Shown here piece after piece: positions 5,526 through 12,572 of a stretch of DNA of 12,572 nt. The DNA comes from JAFGBZ01 sp043817715 (GTDB taxonomy: Archaea > Iainarchaeota > Iainarchaeia > Iainarchaeales > JAFGBZ01): assembly GCA_043817715.1 (NCBI GenBank), contig JBDRGO010000041.1, positions 1-12,572 of the forward strand, in the 5' to 3' direction. Numbering within the stretch: the first letter of the stretch is position 1; every line of letters begins with the position of its first letter. The notes beneath the pieces were generated by a model. The model saw only the letters and a list, made by a program, of their open reading frames with translations. It did not search any database and had not been told where the DNA came from. Position numbers and translations under genes: made by a program.

Positions 5526-6347
5526 ATGAATTTAAAGGCATTATTTGATTTAATCCGCCCATTCAATTGTTTTATGGCGGGTTTTGCAGCAATAATTGGA
5601 GCAATTCTCGCAGGAGGAATGTATTTTCCAATTCAAGTAATTTATGCTTTTTTAGGGGCTTTTTTGGTTTGCGGGGGAGGGCAGGCAATAAATGACGTGT
5701 TTGATTTAGAAATTGATAAAAAAATCAATCCTTCAAGGGCAATTGCTTCAGGAAAAATTTCAGCAAATCAAGGAATGTTTTTTTCTGCAATACTTTATTT
5801 GATTGGATTAGGTTTTGCTTTCTTAATTAATTTTGAAGCACTGGCAATTGCTTTAGTAATTGTTTTTTTATTAAGCAATTACTCAATGTTCATGAAAAAA
5901 ACAAAAATTTTCGGCAATTTCATTGTTTCAATGGGAACTGCTGCACCATTAATTTTTGGTGCATCACTTTACGGAGCATATGACTTAGTTTTATTATTAG
6001 CAGTAAGCGCGTTTTTTGCAAATTATGCAAGGGAAGTGACAAAGGATTTTGCTGATTTAAATGGAGATAAAGGAATAAAAGAAACTTTGCCGATGATTTG
6101 GGGAAACAATGCAAGGCATTGGATTGCATTCAGTTATTTCATTGCAATTGCATTGGTTTTTTACGTGTTTTTTTCAGGAATGATTAATTCTGCTTATTTC
6201 TTTTCATTAATTTTATTAAGTTCACTGGTTTTTTTGTACTGCATTTTATTGAATTATAAAAATGAATTCATCCGTTCGCATAAATTATCCAAATTCGGAA
6301 TGCTGATTGCATTAATCGGATTCCTTTTAGGGGGAATTTTCGGGTGA
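5526..6347 (+). CDS. UbiA-family prenyltransferase, probable DGGGP synthase (273 aa)
   Basis: Probably (S)-2,3-di-O-geranylgeranylglyceryl phosphate synthase, which adds the second geranylgeranyl chain to GGGP in archaeal ether-lipid synthesis at the membrane. The first conserved Asp motif is N56-D57-xx-D60-xxx-D64 followed by PSRAIASGKIS. The second is in the REVTKDFADLNGDKG block at about 170-185. Both bind Mg-prenyl-diphosphate. The start LIRPFNCFMAGFAAIIGAI is typical of archaeal DGGGP synthases rather than quinone or heme-O enzymes. Length (273 aa) and about eight or nine hydrophobic segments fit. A different UbiA substrate cannot be excluded by sequence alone. It follows a poly-T tract, so probably has its own promoter, and begins a same-strand run with the VIT-like gene and regulator. 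Confidence 0.85.
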   Translation: MNLKALFDLIRPFNCFMAGFAAIIGAILAGGMYFPIQVIYAFLGAFLVCGGGQAINDVFDLEIDKKINPSRAIASGKISANQGMFFSAILYLIGLGFAFLINFEALAIALVIVFLLSNYSMFMKKTKIFGNFIVSMGTAAPLIFGASLYGAYDLVLLLAVSAFFANYAREVTKDFADLNGDKGIKETLPMIWGNNARHWIAFSYFIAIALVFYVFFSGMINSAYFFSLILLSSLVFLYCILLNYKNEFIRSHKLSKFGMLIALIGFLLGGIFG

Positions 6348-6388
6348 AATCTGAATTAAATTAAATTGAATTAAAAAGGTGTTTTTGG

Positions 6389-6862
6389 ATGAAAGACTCA
6401 ATTAAAACAGGTTTTGGCTTCGGATTGACTTCAGGAATAATCACAACCCTCGGATTAATTATTGGATTATATTCAAGCACTAACTCCGCAATCGCGGTTA
6501 TTGGGGGAATAATCACCATTGCTGTTGCCGATGCATTATCTGATGCATTAGGAATCCATATTTCAGAGGAATCAAAAAAAGCAGGAAAAAAAGAAATCTG
6601 GGAAGCAACTCTTTCAACTTTTGTTTCAAAATTATTTTTTGCATTGACCTTTATTGTTCCAGTACTTTTACTTGACTTGCATTCCGCAATTATTGCAAGC
6701 ATAATCTGGGGAATATTATTGCTTGGTGTTTTCAGTTACTTTATTGCAAAAAATAAAAAAGAAAACGCTTTCAAGGTAATTGCAGAGCATTTAATCATTG
6801 CATTTGGAGTCATAATAATAACTTATTATTTGGGTTTATGGATTTCAGCAACTTTTGTGTGA
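6389..6862 (+). CDS. Small VIT1/CCC1-like membrane protein (157 aa)
   Basis: The protein has about five hydrophobic segments (roughly residues 10-28, 34-54, 80-100, 102-120 and 134-154), matching the five helices of VIT1/CCC1 iron/manganese transporters. The N-terminal GLTSGIITTLGLIIGL and the following GIITIAVADALSDALGIHISEES block resemble the first two helices and the Asp/Glu-bearing loop of that family. It is shorter than plant or yeast members because the cytoplasmic metal-binding loop is very brief (about 61-75, EESKKAGKKEIWE). Metal transport is therefore an inference, and it may be an uncharacterised membrane relative. The ATG is preceded by AAAGGTG (6376-6382). Its end lies 7 bp before the ATG of the next gene, suggesting one transcript. 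Confidence 0.55.
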   Translation: MKDSIKTGFGFGLTSGIITTLGLIIGLYSSTNSAIAVIGGIITIAVADALSDALGIHISEESKKAGKKEIWEATLSTFVSKLFFALTFIVPVLLLDLHSAIIASIIWGILLLGVFSYFIAKNKKENAFKVIAEHLIIAFGVIIITYYLGLWISATFV

Positions 6863-6869
6863 ATTAAAA

Positions 6870-7844
6870 ATGAGGGAAGAACTGATTTCAGGAATTTATT
6901 CTTTTCTTTCATCGCAGGGATTTATTGTCAAAACATTTCTTGATTCAAATTCCTGCTTTGATTTGATTGCAAAAAAAGGAAACCAAGCATTTATTGTGAA
7001 AGTTTACTCCAATATTGATTCTGTAAGGGAAGAGCAGGCAAAGGAATTGCTGAAATTAAGCTCTTTATTCAATGCTTTGCCGGTAATTGTGGGAAAAAAA
7101 AGCAAGGCATTTGATTTAAGGAATGAAATTTTGTATGAACGCTTTGGGGTTTCAGTAATGACTTTTAATTCCTTTCAGGAAACAGTAAAAGGCCATTATC
7201 CAAAAATCAAATTTTTTAAGGGAAAGGAAACAGTTAAACTGGATTATGAAAAATTAAGGGAAAAAAGAATTTCTTTGGGATTAAGCAGTTCGGAACTGGC
7301 TGAAAGAATTCAGTTAAATCCTGAAACACTTTACAGATATGAAAAAGGATTCAATGCATCAATTGATTCGGCAAAAAAACTGGAGAATGCATTAAATACT
7401 TCTTTAATTAAGGAAATGGATTTGAATGCAGAATGCGAAAAAGAGGAAAATGAAAACAAAAACAATCCATTATATGATAAATTCAAAAGAATCGGAATGG
7501 AACTGGATTTGTTTTCCCATGCGCCGATTAAAGCTGCTGAAATGGAATCCCCTATTCTGATTCAGGAAGGCGAAAGAAAAAAGGACTTAATCAAAAAAGC
7601 AATTGATCTGAAAAAAGCAGGGGAAGTAATTGAATCAGATTCAATGATTTTAACAAGGGAGTTTCCAAAAAAATCAATTTATTCAATTCCGGTAATTGAA
7701 GAAGAGGAACTGGATTCATTAAGAAAAAAAAAGGACTTAATTGAACTGATAAGGGAAAGGAAAAAAAAAAGAAGAGGAAAAATAGAAAAAATAAGAAAAA
7801 AACAGGGAAAAAATAAAAACAGGGAAAAAAATGAATTATACTGA
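6870..7844 (+). CDS. Archaeal cro/C1-type HTH transcriptional regulator (324 aa)
   Basis: Belongs to the archaea-restricted family annotated as putative HTH-type transcriptional regulatory protein. The N-terminal part (about 1-105, starting MREELISGIYSFL and containing FDLIAKKGNQAFIVKVY) looks like a nuclease-like fold without obvious activity. A cro/C1 helix-turn-helix follows at about 125-180 (LREKRISLGLSSSELAERI, then ETLYRYEKG). A charged C-terminal region (about 180-324) ends in a very Lys/Arg-rich tail. I chose ATG 6870 because homologues start with a similar short N-terminus and it avoids overlap with the VIT-like gene. A TTG at 6855 would add five residues and overlap it by 8 bp. The 3' end overlaps folC by 14 bp. 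Targets are unknown; close packing hints at co-expression with folC. Confidence 0.8.
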   Translation: MREELISGIYSFLSSQGFIVKTFLDSNSCFDLIAKKGNQAFIVKVYSNIDSVREEQAKELLKLSSLFNALPVIVGKKSKAFDLRNEILYERFGVSVMTFNSFQETVKGHYPKIKFFKGKETVKLDYEKLREKRISLGLSSSELAERIQLNPETLYRYEKGFNASIDSAKKLENALNTSLIKEMDLNAECEKEENENKNNPLYDKFKRIGMELDLFSHAPIKAAEMESPILIQEGERKKDLIKKAIDLKKAGEVIESDSMILTREFPKKSIYSIPVIEEEELDSLRKKKDLIELIRERKKKRRGKIEKIRKKQGKNKNREKNELY

Positions 7845-9019
7845 AGCAAAAAAATACATTGATTCATTGAATGTAAAATTCACTGAATTCAATACAGTTA
7901 AAACAAGGAAATTATTGAAAAAGGCAGGAATTTCACTTAAAGATTCATTTATTGTGCATATTGCAGGAACCAACGGCAAAGGCAGCGTTTGTGCAATGCT
8001 TGAAGCAATTCTTTTAGAAGCAGGCTATAGCACAGGGCTTTATACTTTCCCCGCATTTAATTGATTTGACTGAACGCATAAGGGTTAATGGAAAAGATAT
8101 TTCAAAAAAAGAATTTGCAGAAAAATTAAGTGAATTAATTCCAGTAATTAAAAAATCAAAATTAAATCCTTCTTACTTTGAAGTATTAACTATTCTGGCG
8201 GCAAAAGTTTTTCAGGAACAAGAAACTGAGTTTATTATTTTAGAAACAGGGCTTGGGGGAAGGCTTGATGCAACAAATGCATTTAATTCACAGATTCAGG
8301 TTATTACGGATATTTCTTTGGAGCATACAAAGCATTTAGGGAATACAATTGCAAAAATTGCCTTTGAAAAAGCAGGAATCATAAAAAAAGGAATTGCAGT
8401 TGTGCGGAAGGATAATGCAGGATATAAACAGATTAAAAACAAAATAAAAAAAATGAATGCAAAAGAATTAAATCCGGAAAAAGAATTAAAGAAAGCAGAA
8501 TATGGAAAAATTAAAACAAATTTATTGGGAATGCATCAAATCAGGAATGCTTCACTTGCAATAACCTCGGTTCTTGCTTTAAAGAAAAAATACAAAATTT
8601 CAATTAAAGCAATTCAAAAAGGGTTAATGAAAGTTAACTGGAAAGGAAGAATGCAAATCATTGAAAGAAAGCCTTTGACAATAATTGACGGGGCGCATAA
8701 TCCTGCAGGAATCAATAATTTATTCCATAGCTTAACTGAATTCACGTATGAAAAACTTATTGTTGTTTTCGGGGTTTTAGCCGACAAAAACTGGAAAGAA
8801 ATGAGCTGGGAAGTAAGCAAAAACGCGAATGAGCTGATTTTAGTTAAGCCTGAAAGCCACAGGGCATTAGAACCGAGTGAATTAAAGAATTTTTTGCGGA
8901 GAGGCAAAATAATCAATTCATTTTCTGAAGCATTAAAGCATGCAAAAAAAATTGCAGGAAAAAAAGACTTGGTTTTAATCTGCGGTTCGCTTTATCTGAT
9001 TGGAAAAGCATTGAAATAA
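7831..9019 (+). CDS. folC: FolC-type folylpolyglutamate/dihydrofolate synthase, frameshifted at 8046-8048
   Basis: FolC ligates glutamate to folate-type substrates using ATP. Frame 1 (7831 to TGA at 8062) carries the P-loop GTNGKGS at 46-52 and ends wrongly just after GLYT. The second frame, from about 8048, restores SPHLIDLTERIRVNG and continues open to TAA at 9017-9019 with LETGLGGRLDATN, ITDISLEHTKHLG, DGAHNPAG, FGVLADKNW and ICGSLYLIG. One extra T in the T run 8046-8048 (codons of TSPHL) explains the break; the repaired protein would be 395 aa, normal for FolC. No other lesion is seen. Causes could be a sequencing error, a fresh mutation or +1 ribosomal frameshifting at CCC-G. The ATG overlaps the regulator's end by 14 bp. 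The archaeal substrate (folate, a pterin, or F420) is uncertain. Confidence 0.88.
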
Positions 9020-9070
9020 GCCGAAAGCAGAAACGGAAGGTATTAAAAAAATTAAAAGCAGTAATTTATC

Positions 9071-9733
9071 ATGAAAAAAATTTTGTTTTTGGGAATTGTG
9101 CTGCTTTTTTTATTTGCTTGTGTTTCAGAACCGGAAATGAATCAAAATGAAGCAGAACAAAAGGAAATGCCGGATATTGAAAATAATGGGCAAGAAAACA
9201 ATTCAGTAATAGGCAAACCAGCGAATGAAATTGAGCCTGCAGAAGAAAATGATGGCGCAATTCAGCCTGAAAAAGAAGCAGACGAAAATGAATCAGAAAA
9301 AAATGATGCTGATTCAGAAGAAGAACTTCCTGACACAGAAGTAGGATATCAAGGGGCATTGCCTGACTTGGAAGTAAAAACACTTATTTTAGACGGGCCT
9401 GCAAAAGCAGGCGATGAACGAGTAAACTTTATTCTTGTTGTAAATAATTCATCCACTGTCCCTTTTTCTTTAAATGATAAATCAATTGTGGTTAAATTAT
9501 TTGATATGGACACAGATGAAGAAATTGCTTCTTACCGGGACGGGCCATATGAGGAAACAATTAACTGGCTTGCAAAAACAAAATATGCGTATAAAATTAG
9601 ATCATTTAAAAATCCTAAAATACTGGAAACTGCGGGAGCAAAAAATATTCGCGCAAAAGCAGATTATGAAAATAGTTTAAATGAAGCCAATGAAGAAAAC
9701 AACATAAAAGAATTTCAAATAACTGTGAGATAG
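9071..9733 (+). CDS. Secreted lipoprotein with acidic linker and CARDB-like domain (220 aa)
   Basis: Residues 1-17 form a signal peptide: MKKI followed by a hydrophobic core and an LFAC lipobox with Cys at about 17. The protein is therefore probably exported and lipid-anchored on the cell surface. Residues about 18-90 are a low-complexity Glu/Asn/Asp/Gln/Pro linker. The rest (about 95-220) looks like one CARDB-type beta-sandwich. It starts LPDLEVKTLILDG with KAGDERVNFILVVNN, and ends in the characteristic IRAKADYENSLNEANEENN followed by a hydrophobic strand. CARDB domains are adhesion-like modules of surface proteins; the ligand is unknown. It lies 51 bp after folC and is convergent with the FEN-1 gene, 21 bp between stops. 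There is no catalytic domain. Confidence 0.75.
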   Translation: MKKILFLGIVLLFLFACVSEPEMNQNEAEQKEMPDIENNGQENNSVIGKPANEIEPAEENDGAIQPEKEADENESEKNDADSEEELPDTEVGYQGALPDLEVKTLILDGPAKAGDERVNFILVVNNSSTVPFSLNDKSIVVKLFDMDTDEEIASYRDGPYEETINWLAKTKYAYKIRSFKNPKILETAGAKNIRAKADYENSLNEANEENNIKEFQITVR

Positions 9734-9754
9734 CAAGAAATTAAAAAAAATAAA

Positions 9755-10780
9755 CTAAAACCATTTATTCAATGAACTTTGCTCGCCTTTTTCACTTAAT
9801 TTTAATTCTAATCTTTTCAACGTGTTTTCAACTCTATCTAAAGAAAAATCATGCTCATTGCATAAAAAAGAAATTATTTCCTCTCTTTTAGGAGTGCTGA
9901 ATTTCAATGAATAATCTTCAGTGATTTTTGGCTTTAAAAAAATGTCTTCAACTTCTTTGAAATCAAATTCAGGCAAAAATTTTGTTTCCTTAATTATTTC
10001 TTCAAATGAATCAAATTTTTGCACTAATTTTAATGCGGTTTTTGGACCTATTTTAGGAAATTTTTCATTAAAATCTGTGCCGATTAAAATTGCAAGCCAA
10101 ATTAATTTTTGTCTGTTTAAACCAATTGAATCCAATGCTTTTTGTAAATCGATTTTTTCAGGAAAAACATCAATAAAAATGTCTTTTCCAGGAATTTTTC
10201 TTTTACCTGAAACAGTAATGTTCCGATACAATACCGGGGCGCCGAACAATAATGCATCCCAGTCCTGTGAAACACATCCTCTTACTTGCTCTTCCTTGCA
10301 CATGAAGGCAATCTGCGCCTCGCCTTCTCCTAAAGCCTGAATTACAGGAAAACCCATTAATTCAAGCAGTTTCTTTGCATCATTAACCATTTCAGGAGTC
10401 AGTTTTAATGCCCTTGAACCCAATGCTTTTGCATCCTTTAAACGCCCTTCCCTTAAAGCTATTTCATGCTGTTCAATTGCTTTTGTGCGGATTTCAGTTC
10501 TTTTTTTGAGGGTTTCAGATTTTAATTCAGGGTGCTTTCCGTCAAAAACAAAAACTGGCTTAATTCCTTTTTCAACCAAATTAGTGGTGCGGTAAAGAAG
10601 ACCGGTTAAATGAGATGTAACATTTCCTTTTGAATCAGTTAACGGAGTTCCATCCATTCCCCTGATGCTTGAAAGAAACTGGTAAATTATATTCATTGAA
10701 TCAAAGCCTAATTTCATTCCATTTAAATAAGCCAATGAAATTTCTTCTTTTTCAATCAACTCCCCTAAAGCAACACCCAA
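9755..10780 (-). CDS. fen: Flap endonuclease 1 (FEN-1), 341 aa
   Basis: FEN-1 cuts 5' flaps during Okazaki-fragment maturation and base-excision repair, tethered to PCNA. All expected acidic residues are present at canonical archaeal numbering: D27, D80, E152, E154, D173, D175 and D236. The C-terminus QSSLNKWF is a PCNA-interacting peptide (QxxLxxWF). The N-terminus MGVALGELI matches the family and fixes the start as the TTG at 10780, behind AAAAGGTG (10794-10787). Small oddities: SQDWD in place of the usual SQDYD, GTDFN for GTDYN, and a glycine-poor helix-hairpin-helix loop after it (EKFPKIG rather than a GIKGIG-like sequence, one residue shorter). Length is normal. Divergent from the PHP gene, with which it shares a 107-bp promoter region. 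Confidence 0.97.
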   Translation of the reverse strand: MGVALGELIEKEEISLAYLNGMKLGFDSMNIIYQFLSSIRGMDGTPLTDSKGNVTSHLTGLLYRTTNLVEKGIKPVFVFDGKHPELKSETLKKRTEIRTKAIEQHEIALREGRLKDAKALGSRALKLTPEMVNDAKKLLELMGFPVIQALGEGEAQIAFMCKEEQVRGCVSQDWDALLFGAPVLYRNITVSGKRKIPGKDIFIDVFPEKIDLQKALDSIGLNRQKLIWLAILIGTDFNEKFPKIGPKTALKLVQKFDSFEEIIKETKFLPEFDFKEVEDIFLKPKITEDYSLKFSTPKREEIISFLCNEHDFSLDRVENTLKRLELKLSEKGEQSSLNKWF

Positions 10781-10825
10781 TTAATTCACCTTTTAATTTA
10801 CAGCAAAAATAATTCTCTGCCAAAC

Positions 10826-10841
10826 AATAATATAAATAAAT
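10826..10841. promoter_or_regulatory. TATA-rich promoter region between fen and the PHP gene
   Basis: Within the 107-bp divergent gap, TATAAATAAA (10831-10840) reads as a TATA box on plus and TTTATATTATT on minus. It would place starts near 10860 for the PHP gene (leader about 28 nt) and near 10805 for fen (leader about 25 nt). The palindrome TGCATGC-like sequence next to it (10840-10847) is unexplained. The PHP gene has GAGG (10875-10878) nine bases before its ATG. Confidence 0.5.
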
Positions 10842-10887
10842 GCATGCTTTAATTTAATAAAATTACGAATTAATGAGGATTTAGAAA

Positions 10888-11553
10888 ATGAAATTAGATT
10901 TACATTTACATTCAAATTATTCCCCTGATGCATTAACCAAGCCTGAAACCGCGGTTAAAACAGCAAAAAAGCTTGGAATTGGAATAGCAGTAACTGACCA
11001 CGGCACAACAAAGGCATGGCCGGAATTCACCGAATATGGAAAAAAATTTGATGTTCCAGTGATTTTAGGGGAAGAAATTCGGGTTCTTGATGATGAAAAG
11101 AAATTCTGCGGAGAATTAATTGGATTATTTTTAACTGAAGAAATTAATTCAAAGCATTACCTGGAAGTGATTGATGAAATCAAATCACAAAAAGGAATAA
11201 TTGTTGTTCCGCATCCGTTTGATTCATTCAGGCATGGATTCAAATTCATTAAAACTGAATTTAAAAAAATTGATTTGATTGAAGGATTCAATGCAAGAAG
11301 CCAAAGAAATGAATTCAATGAAAAGGCAAAAGAATTTGCAAAAGAAAAAGGAATTCCAATGACTGCATCAAGCGATTCCCATACTCCAGAAGAAATCGGG
11401 AACGGATTAACCAAAGTAAACGCATCAACGCTTGAAGAAGCAAAAAAAGAATTATTGAAAGGAAGAACTGGATTAATTGAAAACAAAAAAGCAAATTTAT
11501 GGCATCATTTCCAGACACAATTGGCTAAAAGAAAAATAATGAAAGGAAGATGA
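10888..11553 (+). CDS. PHP-domain metal-dependent phosphoesterase (221 aa)
   Basis: A compact stand-alone PHP domain, a trinuclear metal phosphoesterase fold. Metal ligands are visible: H6 and H8 in DLHLHS, D37/H38 in TDHGT, E62 in GEEI, H108 in VPHPFD, and D162/H164 in SSDSH. The LIEGFNAR segment (about 129-136) before the last motif is typical of the small archaeal and bacterial PHP_C-type proteins. All usual metal ligands seem present, so it should be catalytic. The substrate (nucleotide, sugar phosphate or oligonucleotide) cannot be told from sequence. It is not fused to a polymerase. Start ATG 10888 places the first His pair at the N-terminus as expected. It is followed by the phosphatidyltransferase gene after 57 bp on the same strand. 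Confidence 0.85.
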   Translation: MKLDLHLHSNYSPDALTKPETAVKTAKKLGIGIAVTDHGTTKAWPEFTEYGKKFDVPVILGEEIRVLDDEKKFCGELIGLFLTEEINSKHYLEVIDEIKSQKGIIVVPHPFDSFRHGFKFIKTEFKKIDLIEGFNARSQRNEFNEKAKEFAKEKGIPMTASSDSHTPEEIGNGLTKVNASTLEEAKKELLKGRTGLIENKKANLWHHFQTQLAKRKIMKGR

Positions 11554-11610
11554 AAAAAATTGAAATAAAATTATGAAAAAAAAATTAAGCAAAAAAAAAA
11601 GGTGGATTAA

Positions 11611-12240
11611 TTGTTAGGGCAGACCAGAAGCAAATTAAAGGGAATTTTATTGAAAGTAATGAAACCGCTTTCATTTCTTCCTTTAACCCCGAATCAATTT
11701 ACTTTTCTTGCTGTGCCAATTGCAGGAATTGCAGCCTATTATTTAATTCAGGAAAATTATTTTTTTGCATTAATCTTTGTTTTACTTGCATTATTAATTG
11801 ATTTACTGGACGGAAGCTATGCTGAAATAAAAAAACAAAAAACTTTTTTCGGAAATTACTTTGATGCAGTAACTGATAAAATAGTTGAAGCAATAATTTA
11901 TTTCGGACTGACAGTGAATTATCCTTTACATGCATTCCTTGCATTTGCTTTCACAATGCTTAATTCTTATGCAAAGCCCAGGATTGCATTGGTGATTGAA
12001 ACAGACAACCATGACTGGCCTGCAGTAGGAGAAAGGGCAGACAGATTATTGATTTTATTTATTGGATTAATTTTAATTAATTTCATTCCTGTGATTTATG
12101 GATTTAAAGTAATTGAATTAACCCTTGCATTAATCGCTTCAATTACTTTTATTGGATTAATTCAAAGAATTCAGTATGCAAAAAAATTAATCAAAAAAGC
12201 GGAAAAAGAAGGGAAAATACTAAAGTATTTAAAGAAATGA
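11611..12240 (+). CDS. CDP-alcohol phosphatidyltransferase-family membrane enzyme (209 aa)
   Basis: Transfers a polar alcohol onto CDP-archaeol or a related CDP-lipid to make archaeal phospholipid head groups. The family motif is D64-xx-D67-G68-xx-A71-x9-G81-xxx-D85-xxx-D89. All four Asp and both Gly are present, but the Arg normally after A71 is Glu (E72). About six hydrophobic segments and an N-terminal Pro-Asn segment (PLTPNQFT) fit the family. Length (209 aa) is close to archaetidylinositol-phosphate synthase, which is the most likely archaeal function, though the E72 change makes the substrate uncertain. The start is a TTG behind GGTGG (11601-11605), five bases away. The stop lies one base from the stop of the convergent gene. 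Confidence 0.75.
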   Translation: MLGQTRSKLKGILLKVMKPLSFLPLTPNQFTFLAVPIAGIAAYYLIQENYFFALIFVLLALLIDLLDGSYAEIKKQKTFFGNYFDAVTDKIVEAIIYFGLTVNYPLHAFLAFAFTMLNSYAKPRIALVIETDNHDWPAVGERADRLLILFIGLILINFIPVIYGFKVIELTLALIASITFIGLIQRIQYAKKLIKKAEKEGKILKYLKK

Positions 12241-12241
12241 A

Positions 12242-12572
12242 TCAAAATAAATCAGCTAAAGGAATAAATATAAATTTCCCTTTTTCAAAACCAACAAGCA
12301 ATAAATTAGATGTAGTAATTTTTGTCCTTCTTCCAACTAAAATAACTGCTTTTTGAAGATCTGATTCTGAAACAGTGTGTTTCTTTTTAATTTTTGAAAA
12401 AAAATTTGCACCTCTTTCAGTTATATTTTTAGTAGATAAACTATCTATGCTTTCACGTGCAAGAATTTCATCTACTGAAGGAAAATCAACTCTCCTCATC
12501 GCAATAAGATTTTCTCCAATTGAATAAGCATAAGGTTTAAGCAAAACATAATTTTCTTTTTCAGGAGGAAAA
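12242..12572 (-). CDS. Unknown protein, partial (5' end outside window)
   Basis: Not recognised. On minus, the frame is open from the window edge to TGA at 12244-12242 (109 residues visible). A TTG at 12544 could start a 100-aa protein, but the codons upstream (ending PPEKENYV) stay open, so the true start is probably beyond the window. The visible part is a mixed alpha/beta sequence with a Lys-rich middle (KIKKKH), a hydrophobic strand AVILVGRRT, and an end rich in aromatic and aliphatic residues (LLLVGFEKGKFIFIPLADLF). No signal peptide, membrane segment or metal motif is seen. It is convergent with the CDP-alcohol transferase, one base between stops. Confidence 0.55.
   Translation of the reverse strand, partial: FPPEKENYVLLKPYAYSIGENLIAMRRVDFPSVDEILARESIDSLSTKNITERGANFFSKIKKKHTVSESDLQKAVILVGRRTKITTSNLLLVGFEKGKFIFIPLADLF

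Noticed and set aside
6361..6702. 113-aa minus-strand open frame
   Set aside because: Antisense to the VIT-like membrane gene; low-complexity composition and no recognisable domain.
8614..8916. 100-aa minus-strand open frame
   Set aside because: Antisense shadow of the folC coding sequence.
8066..9019. Separate gene downstream of a short folC-like gene
   Set aside because: The two frames join exactly within the TSPHL motif with one base of offset, so they are one folC gene with a frameshift rather than two genes.
9921..10340. 139-aa plus-strand open frame
   Set aside because: It lies wholly inside fen on the opposite strand, has a composition typical of antisense shadow frames, and shows no motifs.

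Overview
The window is a stretch of an AT-rich archaeal chromosome. Archaeal signs are a tRNA-Glu with a canonical bulge-helix-bulge intron, a ribosomal protein L40e gene, a FEN-1 nuclease with a C-terminal PCNA-binding motif, a UbiA prenyltransferase of the DGGGP-synthase type (ether-lipid synthesis), and a cro/C1 regulator of the archaea-restricted type. Compact gene packing, low GC and short genes would fit a DPANN-type genome such as Diapherotrites, but that placement is inference. No rRNA or other lineage-decisive marker lies here.

Layout. Positions 1-123 (minus) hold tRNA-Glu(UUC), cut by the window edge. It is divergent from rpl40e (196-363, plus), with a near-palindromic TATA element between them. 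Next comes a thiamine cluster on plus: thiM (477-1262), thiE (1339-1980), thiC (2065-3393) and thiL (4450-5418). Between thiC and thiL sits a DinD/Bro-N-type gene (3541-4392), preceded by a second, broken copy of the first 31 thiL codons (3400-3492). After thiL come a DGGGP-synthase-like UbiA gene (5526-6347), a small VIT1/CCC1-like membrane protein (6389-6862), an archaeal HTH regulator (6870-7844), a folC gene split by a one-base insertion (7831-9019) and a CARDB lipoprotein (9071-9733). The FEN-1 gene is convergent on minus (9755-10780). It is divergent from a PHP-domain phosphoesterase (10888-11553, plus), followed by a CDP-alcohol phosphatidyltransferase (11611-12240, plus). A partial unknown gene on minus runs off the right edge.

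How the genes work together. ThiC makes HMP-P, ThiM phosphorylates hydroxyethylthiazole, ThiE joins HMP-PP and HET-P to thiamine phosphate, and ThiL makes thiamine diphosphate. The HMP-P kinase (ThiD) and a thiazole synthase are not in this window. UbiA and the CDP-alcohol transferase both belong to archaeal membrane-lipid synthesis. FolC belongs to folate-type cofactor metabolism.

Most unusual points: (1) the Bro-N gene is bracketed by a 93-bp near-direct repeat of the thiL 5' end, so recombination between the copies would remove it and leave an in-frame thiL six bases after thiC; (2) folC has one extra T in the codons of its TSPHL motif, with the downstream frame fully preserved; (3) the 72-nt tRNA-Glu intron can fold into a UUCG hairpin and a longer interrupted hairpin; (4) a 15-codon upstream ORF overlapping the thiC start resembles the ThiC N-terminus.
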